Below, one piece after another: positions 35,423-47,782 of a stretch of 64,000 nucleotides of DNA. The stretch lies in assembly GCF_015471405.1 (NCBI RefSeq), contig NZ_BLVZ01000003.1, positions 372,001-436,000 of the forward strand, written 5' to 3'. The position numbers and the translations under genes were made by a program. The stretch comes from Pseudomonas cichorii (GTDB lineage Bacteria; Pseudomonadota; Gammaproteobacteria; Pseudomonadales; Pseudomonadaceae). A model generated the notes under the pieces. It made no database searches, was not told where the DNA came from, and saw only the letters and a list, made by a program, of their open reading frames with translations. The first letter of the stretch is position 1. Every line of letters begins with the position of its first letter.

Positions 35423-35815
35423 ATGAAATTCGCCATATCCCTTTTTTCCGCGGCCCATGCGCCCTCCTCTCGACGCGCCCTGCTATTTGCAGAGGCTGTA
35501 TTGGCAGGCGGCCATGAGATTGTGCGTCTGTTCTTTTATCAGGATGGCGTCCACAGTGCTTCGGCCAATGTCGTGTCGCCACAGGATGAGCAGGACCTGT
35601 CACAGCAATGGCGCGACTTCATCGTGAAGCACCAGCTTGATGGCGTGGTCTGCATCGCAGCCGCCTTGCGTCGTGGCGTGCTGAATGCAGAAGAAGCCGA
35701 GCGCTATCAGCGCCCGTCCGCCAATCTCCTTGAACCCTGGGAATTGTCCGGGCTGGGCCAGTTGCACGACGCCGTGCAATCGGCGGATCGGTTGATCTGT
35801 TTCGGAGGGCCTTGA
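35423..35815 (+). CDS. tusD: TusD, sulfur relay protein (tRNA 2-thiouridine)
   Basis: A 130-residue DsrE-family subunit. It forms the TusBCD complex that passes persulfide sulfur from TusA to TusE and on to MnmA for s2U34 of tRNA. The active Cys is in DGVVCIAAALRRGV. Start at MKFAISLFSAAHA. It is first of tusD-C-B-E, with trpD2 attached. The final acceptor gene mnmA also lies in this window at 56788-57918. Confidence 0.93.
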   Translation: MKFAISLFSAAHAPSSRRALLFAEAVLAGGHEIVRLFFYQDGVHSASANVVSPQDEQDLSQQWRDFIVKHQLDGVVCIAAALRRGVLNAEEAERYQRPSANLLEPWELSGLGQLHDAVQSADRLICFGGP

Positions 35816-35816
35816 A

Positions 35817-36179
35817 ATGGCCAAGTCACTGTTGATCATCAGCCGTCAGGCACCCTGGTCAGACACGAGTGCCCGTGAAGCGCTGGATATCGTGCTGGCG
35901 GGCGGCGCCTATGACCTGCCGGTGGGGCTGCTGTTCATGGATGATGGAGTGTTTCAGTTGCTGCCACAGCAGAACGCCTCGGCGCTGCAACAAAAAGACC
36001 TCACCGCCAATCTGAAAGCACTGTCGATGTTTGGCGTGGAAGAGGTCTATGCCTGCGGCCAAAGCCTGGCAGCACGTGGCATGCCCCATGCCGAGCTGGA
36101 TGCCGAAATCCATCATCTGTCCGCAAGAGCCGAGTTATCGGCCCTTATTGACCGCTACGACCAAGTGATAACGATCTGA
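35817..36179 (+). CDS. tusC: TusC, sulfur relay protein
   Basis: A 120-residue DsrF-family subunit of TusBCD (KSLLIISRQAPWSDTSAREALDIVLAGGAYD; VGLLFMDDGVFQLL). It follows tusD with one base between and overlaps tusB (TGATG), so the three are co-translated in fixed ratio. Confidence 0.93.
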   Translation: MAKSLLIISRQAPWSDTSAREALDIVLAGGAYDLPVGLLFMDDGVFQLLPQQNASALQQKDLTANLKALSMFGVEEVYACGQSLAARGMPHAELDAEIHHLSARAELSALIDRYDQVITI

Positions 36180-36478
36180 TGGCTACCTTGCATGTTCTTT
36201 CTCACTCGCCCTTTGCCGACACCCGGCTGGATAGCTGCCTGAGCCTGCTGGGGCCAAATGACGGCCTGCTGCTGTGCGGCGATGCAACCTACGCCTTGAT
36301 GCCCTCCAGCGCCCCCTTGCTGGCACTGGAAAAACAGTTGCCCGCGCTCAAGCTGTTCGCGCTGGATGAAGATATGAAAGCCCGCAACCTGCAGTTGCCC
36401 GAAGGTGCGACTGGCGTGGACTATCCGGGCTTCGTCGAACTGTCGATCCGCTTCGACAAGGTCAATACCTGGTTATGA
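36179..36478 (+). CDS. tusB: TusB, sulfur relay protein
   Basis: A 99-residue DsrH-family subunit (MATLHVLSHSPFADTRLDSCL; GLLLCGDATYAL). It completes the TusBCD hexamer. The ATG shares its first base with the tusC stop, and tusE begins four bases before its own end. Confidence 0.92.
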   Translation: MATLHVLSHSPFADTRLDSCLSLLGPNDGLLLCGDATYALMPSSAPLLALEKQLPALKLFALDEDMKARNLQLPEGATGVDYPGFVELSIRFDKVNTWL

Positions 36479-36810
36479 AACAGTTGATCGTTGCCGAACG
36501 CAGCATTGCCCTGGATAAGGATGGTTTCCTTCGGGACCTGCACGACTGGTCGCTGGAAGTGGCCCATGCGCTGGCTGCAGAGGAAGGTATTGCCCTGAGC
36601 GCCGAGCATGTGGAAATCCTGGAGCTGCTACGCGATTTCCATGCAGAATTTCAGCTCTCGCCCGCCACTCGCCCATTGATCAAGTACACCGCACTCAAAC
36701 TGGGGCCGGAAAAAGGCAACAGCATGCATCTCAACCGCCTGTTCAATGGCACTCCCGCCAAACTGGCCGCCAAGCTGGCGGGCCTGCCGAAGCCGACCAA
36801 TTGCATATGA
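36475..36810 (+). CDS. tusE: TusE, DsrC-like sulfur carrier
   Basis: A 111-residue DsrC/TusE protein that takes sulfur from TusD and delivers it to MnmA. The C terminus GLPKPTNCI carries the penultimate catalytic Cys. Other family marks: DKDGFLRDLHDWS, ALAAEEGIALSAEHVEI, RPLIKYTALKLGPEKG. It overlaps both neighbours by four bases. Confidence 0.95.
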   Translation: MKQLIVAERSIALDKDGFLRDLHDWSLEVAHALAAEEGIALSAEHVEILELLRDFHAEFQLSPATRPLIKYTALKLGPEKGNSMHLNRLFNGTPAKLAAKLAGLPKPTNCI

Positions 36811-37808
36811 ACGATTACGCTCCCCTCATCACCGAAACACCTGCCGAGCATCCTTTTGCCCAGTTCGTCCGTGCTCTGGGCAAAGGCAAACGCGGTGCCC
36901 GCAACCTGACCCGCGAAGAAGCCCGGGAAGCCATGGGCATGCTGCTTGATGAGAAGGTCGAAGACACGCAACTCGGCGCCTTCCTGATGCTATTGCGCCA
37001 CAAGGAAGAAAGCCCGGAAGAACTGGCCGGGTTCACCGAAGCGGTTCGCGAACGCCTCACGGCCCCGCCCATACAGGTCGATATCGACTGGCCAACCTAC
37101 GCCGGCAAGAAGCGCCACCTGCCCTGGTATCTGCTGGCCGCAAAGTGCCTGGCGCAGAACGGTATCAAGGTGCTGCTGCATGGCGGCGGCGCGCATACCG
37201 CCGGGCGGCTCTATACGGAACAATTGCTCGGCCTGCTGGATATCCCGCTATGCCGTAACTGGCAAACGGTGGAAAGCGCACTGGAGCAACACAATCTGGC
37301 ATTTATCCCGCTGGGTGACTGGGCTCCGCAGTTGCAACGCATGATCGATCTGCGCAACACATTGGGCCTGCGCTCACCGATTCACTCGCTGGCCAGGGTT
37401 CTCAATCCGCTGAATGCCCGTTGCGGCCTGCAGAGCATCTTTCACCCTGGCTACCAAAGCGTGCATCGCGAGGCCAGCACCCTGCTGGGCGACAATGCCA
37501 TTGTGGTCAAGGGCGATGGCGGCGAAATCGAGATCAACCCCGACACCATCAGCCACTTGTATGGCACCAGCAACGGGCAAGCCTGGGATGAGGAATGGCC
37601 TGCACTCTCGCCAAGACGCCACGTCAAACCCGCAACGCTGGAACCACAGCAACTGGTGGCCTTGTGGCGTGGCGAGATAGAAGACAGCTATCCGCAACTC
37701 GCCCTGATTTCCACCATTGCCCTGGCTTTGCGCGGGCTCGGTATCCAGCGCGAGGAAGCCTTCGAGCAAGCACAAAGCTTCTGGGATCGCCGAGACAAGG
37801 CCCTTTAA
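36807..37808 (+). CDS. TrpD2/YbiB, glycosyltransferase-fold DNA/RNA-binding protein
   Basis: A 333-residue protein of the nucleoside-phosphorylase/anthranilate-PRTase fold, TrpD2 (YbiB) group. N-terminal helical domain (RNLTREEAREAMGMLLDEKVEDTQLGAF), then GIKVLLHGGGAHTAGRLYTEQLL and LARVLNPLNARCGLQSIFHPGYQ. These do not replace tryptophan-pathway TrpD; E. coli YbiB binds nucleic acid and is damage-inducible. The ATG at 36807 overlaps the tusE stop (ATGA), so it is part of the tus operon, possibly linked to tRNA modification. Confidence 0.88.
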   Translation: MNDYAPLITETPAEHPFAQFVRALGKGKRGARNLTREEAREAMGMLLDEKVEDTQLGAFLMLLRHKEESPEELAGFTEAVRERLTAPPIQVDIDWPTYAGKKRHLPWYLLAAKCLAQNGIKVLLHGGGAHTAGRLYTEQLLGLLDIPLCRNWQTVESALEQHNLAFIPLGDWAPQLQRMIDLRNTLGLRSPIHSLARVLNPLNARCGLQSIFHPGYQSVHREASTLLGDNAIVVKGDGGEIEINPDTISHLYGTSNGQAWDEEWPALSPRRHVKPATLEPQQLVALWRGEIEDSYPQLALISTIALALRGLGIQREEAFEQAQSFWDRRDKAL

Positions 37809-37915
37809 TCTATCGATTTATTCGATCATGAGAGGCCATTCTTTGCGCTTTTATGTCGAACCAACTCGATTAGACTGACTCACAACCTATATTCATTTAC
37901 AGATTGGAGTCAGAC

Positions 37916-38926
37916 ATGGGCCTTCTCATCGAAGGACGCTGGCATGACCAGTGGTACGAAAGCAGCAAGGATGGGGCATTCCAACGGGAAAACGCCCAGC
38001 GTCGTAACTGGGTCACGGCCAGCGGCAAACCCGGTCCTACCGGTGAAGGCGGCTTTGCAGCCCAGGCGGGTCGCTACCATCTGTACGTATCGCTGGCCTG
38101 CCCGTGGGCTCACCGCACCCTCATCCTGCGCAAACTCAAAGGCCTGGAAGATCTGATCGATGTTTCGGTGGTCAGCTGGCTGATGCTGGAAAACGGCTGG
38201 ACCTTCGATCCACAGACAGGCTCGACGGGCGATAAGCTCGAAAACCTGCAGTTTCTCCATCAACGCTACACCGCAGATGATGCGCGCTATACCGGCCGCG
38301 TCACCGTGCCGGTGCTGTGGGACAAACAGCAGCAGCGTATCGTCAGCAACGAATCGGCGGAAATCATCCGCATGTTCAACTCGGCATTCAATGGCCTGAC
38401 GGACAATCATCTGGACCTGTATCCGAGCGCCCTGCAATCAAGAATCGACCTGCTAAACGAGCAGATTTACCCCACCGTCAATAACGGTGTGTACCGGGCA
38501 GGTTTTGCCACCTCGCAAGGCGCGTACGAAGAAGCATTCGATGCCTTGTTCACCGAGCTGGATGTGCTGGAAAAGCTGCTGGGGGAAAATCGCTATCTGG
38601 CGGGTGAATACCTGACCGAAGCCGATGTTCGGCTCTTCACCACCATCGTGCGTTTCGATGCGGTCTATTACAGCCACTTCAAGTGCAACCTGCGACGCAT
38701 CGCCGACTATCCCAACCTGAGCAACTGGCTGCGAGAGCTGTATCAATGGCCGGGGATTGCCGAAACCGTAGACCTTGAACACATCAAAGGCCATTACTAC
38801 GCTAGCCATCGCACCATCAATCCGACCGGGATAGTCCCCAAAGGCCCGGCATTGAGCCTGGAAGCCAGCCATGACCGCGAGCGTTTGCCGGGCAAGGGAA
38901 TCTACGAAGCAATGCCGATCAGTTAA
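37916..38926 (+). CDS. Glutathionyl-hydroquinone reductase (xi-class GST)
   Basis: A 336-residue YqjG/PcpF-type enzyme that removes glutathione from glutathionyl-hydroquinones. The catalytic CPWAH motif (SLACPWAHRTLI) is at residues ~60-66, with the long N-terminal extension typical of the class. The C-terminal helical domain contains YLAGEYLTEADVRLFTTIVRFD. The ATG at 37916 has TTGGAGT upstream. It is followed by a REPIN-like element. Confidence 0.93.
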   Translation: MGLLIEGRWHDQWYESSKDGAFQRENAQRRNWVTASGKPGPTGEGGFAAQAGRYHLYVSLACPWAHRTLILRKLKGLEDLIDVSVVSWLMLENGWTFDPQTGSTGDKLENLQFLHQRYTADDARYTGRVTVPVLWDKQQQRIVSNESAEIIRMFNSAFNGLTDNHLDLYPSALQSRIDLLNEQIYPTVNNGVYRAGFATSQGAYEEAFDALFTELDVLEKLLGENRYLAGEYLTEADVRLFTTIVRFDAVYYSHFKCNLRRIADYPNLSNWLRELYQWPGIAETVDLEHIKGHYYASHRTINPTGIVPKGPALSLEASHDRERLPGKGIYEAMPIS

Positions 38927-38941
38927 GGCGCAAAGAAACTT

Positions 38942-39030
38942 GCAGGAGGCAGCTTGCTGGCGAAAAAGGCCTCAAAACCGGCAGATATTCTGCGTCCTTA
39001 CGCTGAAGTCGCCAGCAAGCTGCCTCCCAC
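38942..39030. repeat. 89-bp REP doublet (REPIN-like), copy 1
   Basis: Two inverted REPs (AGGAGGCAGCTTGCTGGCGA and its complement TCGCCAGCAAGCTGCCTCC) flank a ~50-bp spacer containing CCGGCAGATATTCTGCG. A second copy of the same length lies inverted at 56169-56257 with a nearly identical spacer. This is typical of REPINs, which are mobilised by RAYT transposases elsewhere in the genome. Confidence 0.88.
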
Positions 39031-39047
39031 ATGGGCTATCACAAGAA

Positions 39048-40442
39048 TCAGACGCTGGATTGTGCGCCTTCGAACCAGGCCAGTTTTTCGCGTAACACGA
39101 CTACTTCCCCCACGATCACCAGTGTCGGAGCATGAACTTCATGCTCTGCCACCAACTGAGGCAGGTTGGCCAAGGTGCCAGTGAAAACACGCTGGCTGGA
39201 AGTCGTGCCCTGCTGAATCAATGCAGCAGGCGTGTCCGCCGATCGACCATGCTTGATCAATTGCTCACAGATGATCGGCAGCCCGATCAAGCCCATGTAG
39301 AACACCAGAGTCTGCGCGGGCGAAACCAGATCATCCCAGGGCAGATTGCTGGTGCCGTCTTTCAGATGCCCGGTGATGAATCGCACCGACTGGGCATAGT
39401 CCCGATGGGTCAGAGGAATCCCGGCATAAGCCGCGCAGCCACTGGCTGCCGTGATGCCCGGCACGACCTGAAACGGGATGCCATGGGAAGCCAGCTCTTC
39501 AATCTCTTCGCCACCACGGCCGAAGATGAATGGATCACCGCCCTTCAGACGTACAACGCGCTTGCCCTCTTGGGCCAGGGCAACCAGTTGCTGGTTGATC
39601 TGATCCTGGGGCAACGCATGATCGGCCCGACGCTTGCCCACATAGACACGCTCGGCATCACGACGGCAAAGATCGAGAATCGCTGGAGCCACAAGGCGGT
39701 CATACAACACAACATCGGCTTGCTGCATCAGACGCAAGGCGCGGAAGGTCAACAGGTCCGGGTCACCGGGACCAGCGCCCACCAGATAAACCTCACCCTG
39801 AGCCTTGGGCGCATCGCCTGCGATCTTGGCAATCAGCAGCTTCTCGGCTTCACCACCCTGCCCGGCCAGTTGCCTGTCGGCGATAGGCCCCTGGAAAACA
39901 TCTTCCCAGAACGCCCGCCGTTGCTGAACATCCGGAAACAGCACTTTTACCTGATTGCGAAAACGCGCCGCAAGCCCGGCCAACTGGCCGTAGGTAGAAG
40001 GTATCCAGGTTTCCAGCTTGGCGCGGATCAAACGCGCCAGTACCGGAGCATCGCCGCCACTGGAAACCGCAATCACCAAGGGTGAACGGTCGACAATGGC
40101 CGGGAAGATGACCGTACACAGGGCCGGCGCATCCACCACATTGACGGGAACACAACGCTGCCTGGCATCCTGGGACACCTGGGCATTGAGCGGCTCATCG
40201 TCGGTGGCGGCAATGACCAATACACAGCCGTCCAGATCGCCTTCGCTGTAACCGCGAAGGATCAATTCGCCACCGCTGCGCTCTACCAGCTCGCGCAGTT
40301 GCTCTTCGATGTCGGGAGCGACCACCCGCAACAGCGCACCGGCTTCGGCCAGCAGGCGAGACTTGCGCAAGGCAATCTCGCCGCCACCGACGACCAGCAC
40401 CCAACTGCCACGCAGATTGTGGAACAGCGGCAGGAATTCCAT
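39048..40442 (-). CDS. cysG: CysG, siroheme synthase (trifunctional)
   Basis: A 464-residue fusion. The N-terminal ~215 residues are precorrin-2 dehydrogenase/ferrochelatase ([23 protein letters not shown]-binding loop). The C-terminal ~250 residues are uroporphyrinogen III methyltransferase ([61 protein letters not shown]). It makes siroheme for sulfite and nitrite reductases. The ATG follows directly on the serS stop (TAAATG), so serS-cysG form a unit. Confidence 0.97.
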   Translation of the reverse strand: MEFLPLFHNLRGSWVLVVGGGEIALRKSRLLAEAGALLRVVAPDIEEQLRELVERSGGELILRGYSEGDLDGCVLVIAATDDEPLNAQVSQDARQRCVPVNVVDAPALCTVIFPAIVDRSPLVIAVSSGGDAPVLARLIRAKLETWIPSTYGQLAGLAARFRNQVKVLFPDVQQRRAFWEDVFQGPIADRQLAGQGGEAEKLLIAKIAGDAPKAQGEVYLVGAGPGDPDLLTFRALRLMQQADVVLYDRLVAPAILDLCRRDAERVYVGKRRADHALPQDQINQQLVALAQEGKRVVRLKGGDPFIFGRGGEEIEELASHGIPFQVVPGITAASGCAAYAGIPLTHRDYAQSVRFITGHLKDGTSNLPWDDLVSPAQTLVFYMGLIGLPIICEQLIKHGRSADTPAALIQQGTTSSQRVFTGTLANLPQLVAEHEVHAPTLVIVGEVVVLREKLAWFEGAQSSV

Positions 40443-42113
<1,671 letters not shown>

Positions 42114-42114
<1 letters not shown>

Positions 42115-43436
42115 TACTTTCTCCGCTGACGAGGGCTGGCGGCGTCCAATGAAGCCAGATGTTTGAGCTTTTCGCCGATTTTAAGCTCCAGGCCACGGGG
42201 CACCGGCTTGTAATACTCGCGTGGTTCCAGCTCTTCGGGGAAGTAGTCTTCACCGGCCGCGTAAGCATCGGGCTCATCGTGGGCATAGCGGTATTCTTCG
42301 CCATAACCCAGTTGCTTCATGAGTTTGGTCGGCGCATTGCGCAAATGCAGCGGGACTTCAAGCGAACCGTGCTCGGTCGCCTCTCGCATCGCCGCCTTGA
42401 AGCCCATGTAAACCGCATTGCTTTTGGGCGCGCAGGCCAGATAAACGATAGCCTGGGCCACTGCAAGCTCACCTTCCGGGCTGCCGAGACGCTCCTGCAC
42501 ATCCCAGGCGGACATGCACAGCGGCAAGGCACGCGGATCGGCATTGCCGATATCTTCGCTGGCCATGCGAACCACACGACGCGCCAGATACAGCGGATCG
42601 CAGCCACCATCGATCATCCGTGCAAACCAGTACAAGGCCGCATCGGGATTGGAGCCACGAATGGACTTGTGCAGCGCGGATATCTGGTCGTAGAACGCTT
42701 CACCACCCTTGTCGAAACGGCGGCGACTGTCGCCAAGCAGGCTTTGCAGCAGATCGACACTGATCTGCGAGCCATCTTCGGCCAGGTCGGAGGCGTTTTC
42801 CAGCAGGTTGAGCATGCGCCGACCGTCACCATCAGCCGCCGACATCAGCATCTCGAAGCCTTCATCGCTCAGGCTCAGGTGATGCTTGCCCAGGCCACGT
42901 TCTTCGTTCAGCGCCCGATGCACCAGCTTGCGCAAGGCAGCTTCGTCGAGGCTCTTGAGCACATAGACCCGCGCTCGCGAAAGCAAGGCGTTGTTCAGCT
43001 CGAATGAAGGGTTTTCAGTGGTGGCGCCGATAAAGATCAGGGTGCCGTCTTCGACGTACGGCAGAAAGGCGTCCTGCTGCGACTTGTTGAAGCGGTGGAC
43101 CTCATCGACAAACAGGATGGTGCGGCGCCCGTATTGCCCGGCCTGCTGCCTGGCAACCTCGACGGCCTGACGGATTTCCTTGACCCCGGCAAGCACTGCC
43201 GAAACGGTTTCGAAATGCGCATCGGAAACCTTGGCCAGCAGCTTGGCCAGTGTGGTTTTACCCACACCCGGCGGCCCCCAGAAAATCATGGAGTGTAAAG
43301 CACCCTGCTCCAGCGCCTCACGCAGAGGCTTGCCGTGAGCCAGCAGGTGCTCCTGACCGACATACTCGTCCAGATTGGTCGCACGCAAACGTGCAGCCAG
43401 TGGCTGAGCTATCGGTTCGCTACGAAACAGGTCCAT
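42114..43436 (-). CDS. rarA: RarA/MgsA, replication-associated recombination AAA+ ATPase
   Basis: A 440-residue clamp-loader-like ATPase acting at stalled forks. Walker [16 protein letters not shown], Walker [16 protein letters not shown], sensor 1 [18 protein letters not shown], and the C-terminal tetramerisation domain ([18 protein letters not shown]). Starts MDLFRSEP, 19 bases after lolA. Confidence 0.96.
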
Positions 43437-43455
43437 GGTCTGAGGTTAAGCCTCT

Positions 43456-44079
43456 TTATTCCTGGATGACATCGGCACCCTTGGGAATGTCGAACTTGAA
43501 CTTGCTGGCCGCAATCGGCTCGTTCGCCTTGACGCCCGTGAACAGGATATTGGTGCGCTGGCCGACGCTGTCGATCAACTGCATGTCGTTGATGATGCCA
43601 TTGCGAAAGGACAGACGCAGGTTGTCGAACAGGGTGTCCTTGGTCTTGGGCTTGAGCACGAAGTCGATCACGCCACCCGCTTCCTTGGCAGTGATATCGA
43701 AGCTCTCGCTGATCTTCGACACATCACCGGACAACAGCAGGGCTGGCGTCTGGGTCAGGCGCTGATCCAGAGTCTTGATGGTGACTTGTTGCAGATCCGG
43801 GTCCCAGAGCGAAACCTTCTTGCCGTCGGACACCATCAACTGCTCTTGCGGCGCATCGGTGTGCCAGTTGAACAGGCCTGGACGCTGCAAAGCCATTTCA
43901 CCCGAAGTTTCCTGCAATTGCGTGCCGCTGCCATCGAGCGTCAGCTGGGAGAAGCGGGCAGTCAGGGTCTGGGATTTTTCCAGCAACTGGGTCAGGCGCG
44001 CCACGTCCTTGCTGTCGGCATGGGCCGGGATCGCGGAGAACGTCAGTGCAGTTGCCAACAACATGCGGATAAGACGCAT
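43456..44079 (-). CDS. lolA: LolA, periplasmic lipoprotein carrier
   Basis: A 207-residue carrier taking outer-membrane lipoproteins from LolCDE to LolB. Signal peptide [21 protein letters not shown], then [48 protein letters not shown] and [14 protein letters not shown]. The ATG at 44079 has GAGGAA six bases upstream; two earlier in-frame ATGs lack it. Lies between ftsK and rarA as usual. Confidence 0.95.
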   Translation of the reverse strand: MRLIRMLLATALTFSAIPAHADSKDVARLTQLLEKSQTLTARFSQLTLDGSGTQLQETSGEMALQRPGLFNWHTDAPQEQLMVSDGKKVSLWDPDLQQVTIKTLDQRLTQTPALLLSGDVSKISESFDITAKEAGGVIDFVLKPKTKDTLFDNLRLSFRNGIINDMQLIDSVGQRTNILFTGVKANEPIAASKFKFDIPKGADVIQE

Positions 44080-44148
44080 GGGATTCCTCATTGGATTCAT
44101 GAAACGCCGACAGCGTGCCCGGCACGCTGTCGGCGCTATGGGATTAAA

Positions 44149-46551
44149 TCAGTCGCGCATCGGGCCTGGCGCAATCACTTCACGTGAGCCGTTGGTATTC
44201 ATGGCCGTCACGACACCCGCCATTTCCATCGCCTCGATCATCCGCGCAGCACGGTTGTAGCCAATCTTGAGTTTACGCTGCACGGCTGAAATCGATGCAC
44301 GACGGCTTTCAAGAACGAACTTCACTGCCTCGTCATACAAGGCATCGCTCTCGCTGTCTTCACCGCCTTCGCCGCTGCCACCATCGAAGCCGCTACCGGC
44401 CTCTTCGACGCCAGCCAGAATATCGTCGTTGTAGTTTGGCGTGCCACGCATTTTCCAGGCCTCCACGACACGGTGGACTTCCTCGTCGGAAACGAACGCG
44501 CCATGCACACGAATCGGCAGGCTGGTGCCCGGCGGCATGTACAGCATGTCACCATGACCCAGCAGTTGCTCGGCGCCACCCTGATCGATGATGGTGCGCG
44601 AGTCGATCTTGCTCGACACCTGGAAGGCCATGCGCGTCGGGATGTTGGCCTTGATAAGACCGGTGATGACGTCCACCGACGGGCGCTGGGTTGCCAGGAT
44701 CAGGTGAATACCGGCTGCCCGCGCCTTTTGCGCGATACGGGCAATGAGCTCTTCGACCTTCTTGCCGACAATCATCATCATGTCGGCGAACTCATCGACC
44801 ACCACCACGATGGTCGGCAAGGTGGTGAGCAACGGTGCTTCGTCATGGATGCTTTCACGACGATACATCGGGTCGGAAATCGGGTTGCCCTCTTCCTCGG
44901 CGTCCTTGATCTTGCGGTTGAAGCCGGCAAGGTTACGCACGCCCATGGCCGCCATCAGCTTGTAACGACGCTCCATCTCGGCAACGCTCCAACGCAAGGC
45001 GTTGGCCGCATCCTTCATGTCGGTCACGACCGGGCACAGCAGGTGTGGAATGCCTTCGTAGATCGACAATTCAAGCATTTTCGGGTCGATCATGATCAGC
45101 TTGGCGTCTTCCGGGCCAGACTTGAACAGGATCGACAGGATCATGGCGTTCACACCCACGGACTTACCGGAACCGGTCGTACCGGCCACCAGCAGGTGAG
45201 GCATCTTCGCCAGATCGGTAATGACCGGACGACCACCGATGTCATGCCCGAGCGCCAGGGTAACCGGCGACTTGGCATTGTCGTACTCGGGCGAGGACAA
45301 CACTTCGGAGAACCGCACGATCTGCCGGTCTTCGTTGGGGATTTCGATACCGACCGTCGTCTTGCCCGGAATCACCTCGACCACCCGCACGCTGGTCACG
45401 GCCAGGGAACGGGCAAGGTCCTTGGCAAGGTTGGCGATACGGCTGACCTTGACCCCGGCGGCAGGCTGGATTTCGTAGCGTGTAATGACCGGCCCGGGAT
45501 GGATGGAGTCCACCGAAACCTCGACGCCGAACTCCTTGAGCTTGATTTCCAGCAGGTGCCCCACCGCCGCCAGCGATTCGGGCGAATAGTTGAGCTGCTT
45601 CTTTTCGGCCGGATCGAGAATCGAGATAGGCGGCAAGGTGCCTTCGATGGCACTGTCGACAAACAACGGCACCTGTTTCTCTTTCTGGACACGCTTGCTC
45701 GGCTCGGGCGCCTTCGCAGGCGCAGGAGCAATGACCGCTGGCACGTGTTTTTCGCGCTCGGTCATGTGCTTGCTCAGGGATTCCTCGCGCTCGATCAGAC
45801 GCTCCCGGGCCTTGACCTGCTCACGACGGTCGCTGACGACAGGCGCTACGACCTCGTCGACCCGCATATCGACTTCACGCAACTGCGCAACCATCTGCTT
45901 GCGCTCGGTACGAGCGATCCACCAGCGGTTGGCGGCACTCTGGATAAGCTCGAAAAGATCGAGGGTGATCTTGCCGGTCACATCCATGACCTTGAACCAG
46001 GACAGGTCGGTAAACACCGTCAGACCGAACAGGAACAAGGCAATGAACAGCAATGTGCTGCCCTGGATATTGAGGGCTTTCTTGGCCAGATCGCCAAGCA
46101 CTTCCCCCAGCACTCCGCCCGCAGAGCCAGGAAAGCCCGCCGCGAAATGGAAATGGATATGCGCCAGCGCCGCACCCGCAAGCACCAGGAATACCAGGCC
46201 GATCAGGCGCCAGGAGAACAGCCAGCCACTCCACTGCCACGGTTCATGACGCTGACTGAAGACCTGCCAGGCCTTGATGGCCAGCAACAACGGAAAGATG
46301 TAGGCGAAATAGCCCAGAACCATGAACAGGATATCGGCACAAAAGGCACCCGCACGGCCTGCGGCGTTCTGGACCTGCGCGGAGCTGCTGGTATGGCTCC
46401 AGCCCGGATCGTTCTGATCGTAGGTCAACAGAGCCATCATCAGGTACAGGCACAAGGCACCAAAGGCGATCAGTGCACCTTCCTTGAGCCGATAATGCAG
46501 TTGCTGCCGCCAGAGCGGCACAGAGCTGGGTGCTGTGGTGGATTTTTTCAA
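44149..46551 (-). CDS. ftsK: FtsK, DNA translocase for chromosome segregation
   Basis: An 800-residue septal translocase that pumps DNA and triggers XerCD at dif. Four N-terminal membrane helices (to ~residue 185), a short charged linker (~190-320), then the motor with Walker [16 protein letters not shown] and Walker [14 protein letters not shown]. The gamma winged helix at the end ([20 protein letters not shown]) reads KOPS sites. The linker is short compared with E. coli FtsK, normal for Pseudomonas. Confidence 0.97.
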   Translation of the reverse strand: MKKSTTAPSSVPLWRQQLHYRLKEGALIAFGALCLYLMMALLTYDQNDPGWSHTSSSAQVQNAAGRAGAFCADILFMVLGYFAYIFPLLLAIKAWQVFSQRHEPWQWSGWLFSWRLIGLVFLVLAGAALAHIHFHFAAGFPGSAGGVLGEVLGDLAKKALNIQGSTLLFIALFLFGLTVFTDLSWFKVMDVTGKITLDLFELIQSAANRWWIARTERKQMVAQLREVDMRVDEVVAPVVSDRREQVKARERLIEREESLSKHMTEREKHVPAVIAPAPAKAPEPSKRVQKEKQVPLFVDSAIEGTLPPISILDPAEKKQLNYSPESLAAVGHLLEIKLKEFGVEVSVDSIHPGPVITRYEIQPAAGVKVSRIANLAKDLARSLAVTSVRVVEVIPGKTTVGIEIPNEDRQIVRFSEVLSSPEYDNAKSPVTLALGHDIGGRPVITDLAKMPHLLVAGTTGSGKSVGVNAMILSILFKSGPEDAKLIMIDPKMLELSIYEGIPHLLCPVVTDMKDAANALRWSVAEMERRYKLMAAMGVRNLAGFNRKIKDAEEEGNPISDPMYRRESIHDEAPLLTTLPTIVVVVDEFADMMMIVGKKVEELIARIAQKARAAGIHLILATQRPSVDVITGLIKANIPTRMAFQVSSKIDSRTIIDQGGAEQLLGHGDMLYMPPGTSLPIRVHGAFVSDEEVHRVVEAWKMRGTPNYNDDILAGVEEAGSGFDGGSGEGGEDSESDALYDEAVKFVLESRRASISAVQRKLKIGYNRAARMIEAMEMAGVVTAMNTNGSREVIAPGPMRD

Positions 46552-47044
46552 AACGCTTTATTTCCTGCGCTCAAGCGCGAACATCTCGTTGATTGACTAT
46601 GCACGGCTGTTGAATAGTATCGACTGACTCCAGCCGAAAACGGGATCGCGAACCTCTGAAACACCCGCAGAACAGATGACCTGAATGATAACGCGCAAAG
46701 CTGGCATTGTACGGCTTTGTAAGTCCCGAGGTCTGTAGGAAAACTCGCCACATCGGCTTTTAACGCCCCATGATCGACGTTTTCAGCCAAAGATCGGAGC
46801 CCACAGGCCAAAGCCTTTTTCATGATGCTCAATTTGAGCATGCATTCTCTTTTGTGACAAAGGCTTATGACGTGATTCTATCAGCGAGACAGAGCATGAG
46901 AGGCTATCCGCCTGCCATCTTTTACCCGCACTACCGAAACATTGTGACACGCACCATAATGGCGATCGTTTGTGACCGCATTTATCGTACAGAGTTGCAC
47001 GTCACACACCTGCGTGCCCTCCCCTACCGCGAAGTTCTGATGCC
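46552..47044. other. Gap between divergent ftsK and aat
   Basis: About 490 bases with both divergent promoters and no convincing gene. In P. aeruginosa PAO1, as I recall, trxB1 lies here; it is absent in this window. A TGATGCTCAATTTGAGCATGCA palindrome-like patch near 46823-46843 (GCTCAATTTGAGC core) could be a regulator site. Confidence 0.5.
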
Positions 47045-47734
47045 ATGCTGACCTGGTTGCAACGCAACAGCCTTGTTTTCCCACCACTGGAAAAAGCCCT
47101 GCGCGAACCCAACGGCCTGCTGGCCGCGGGCGGCGACTTGTCCGCCGACAGGCTGATACAGGCTTACCGGCATGGCTGCTTTCCGTGGTTTCAGGACGGG
47201 CAACCCATTCTCTGGTGGTCACCCGACCCACGTACCGTATTGCCGCCGAGCGAGATACATGTGTCGCGCAGCCTGGGCAAACTCATGCGCCAGGGGCGTT
47301 ACAAGGTGACGTTCGACCAGGACTTCGCAGCGGTCATCCAGGCCTGCGCCGAACCTCGCAGCTACGCCAACGAAACCTGGATCACCCGCTCGATGCAGGA
47401 GGCCTACATGGAACTGCATCAGCGTGGACACGCACACAGCGTCGAGGTCTGGGAGCAGGACAAGCTGGTTGGCGGGCTTTACGGCCTGGCCATGGGGCAG
47501 CTGTTTTTTGGCGAATCCATGTTCAGCCGTGCCGATAACGCATCGAAGGTCGGCTTCGCCACGCTGGTGGAACGCCTGCATGCCTGGGGGTTTGTGTTGA
47601 TCGACTGCCAGATGCCCACACAGCACCTGCACAGCTTCGGTGCCCGCTCGATCCCGCGCCAGACATTTGCCGACTACCTGCAACAACACCTGGATCAACC
47701 CAATAACGCCGACTGGTTGCCTAGTCGAGTTTGA
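47045..47734 (+). CDS. aat: Leucyl/phenylalanyl-tRNA-protein transferase
   Basis: A 229-residue Aat enzyme, which adds Leu or Phe to N-terminal Arg/Lys of proteins to mark them for ClpS/ClpAP. Motifs: [56 protein letters not shown]. It forms an N-degron cluster with ate, clpA and clpS. Confidence 0.96.
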   Translation: MLTWLQRNSLVFPPLEKALREPNGLLAAGGDLSADRLIQAYRHGCFPWFQDGQPILWWSPDPRTVLPPSEIHVSRSLGKLMRQGRYKVTFDQDFAAVIQACAEPRSYANETWITRSMQEAYMELHQRGHAHSVEVWEQDKLVGGLYGLAMGQLFFGESMFSRADNASKVGFATLVERLHAWGFVLIDCQMPTQHLHSFGARSIPRQTFADYLQQHLDQPNNADWLPSRV

Positions 47735-47782
47735 AAGGCTGGCATACACTCTTATTCATGGATTCTGATAACGGGGGCGATC

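Noticed and set aside
44473..46596. Long open frame (707 residues) opposite ftsK
   Set aside because: It mirrors a high-GC gene in the other strand, has no family resemblance, and is a coding shadow.
46770..47051. 93-residue frame upstream of aat
   Set aside because: Overlaps the aat start, covers the expected promoter region and lacks a ribosome binding site.
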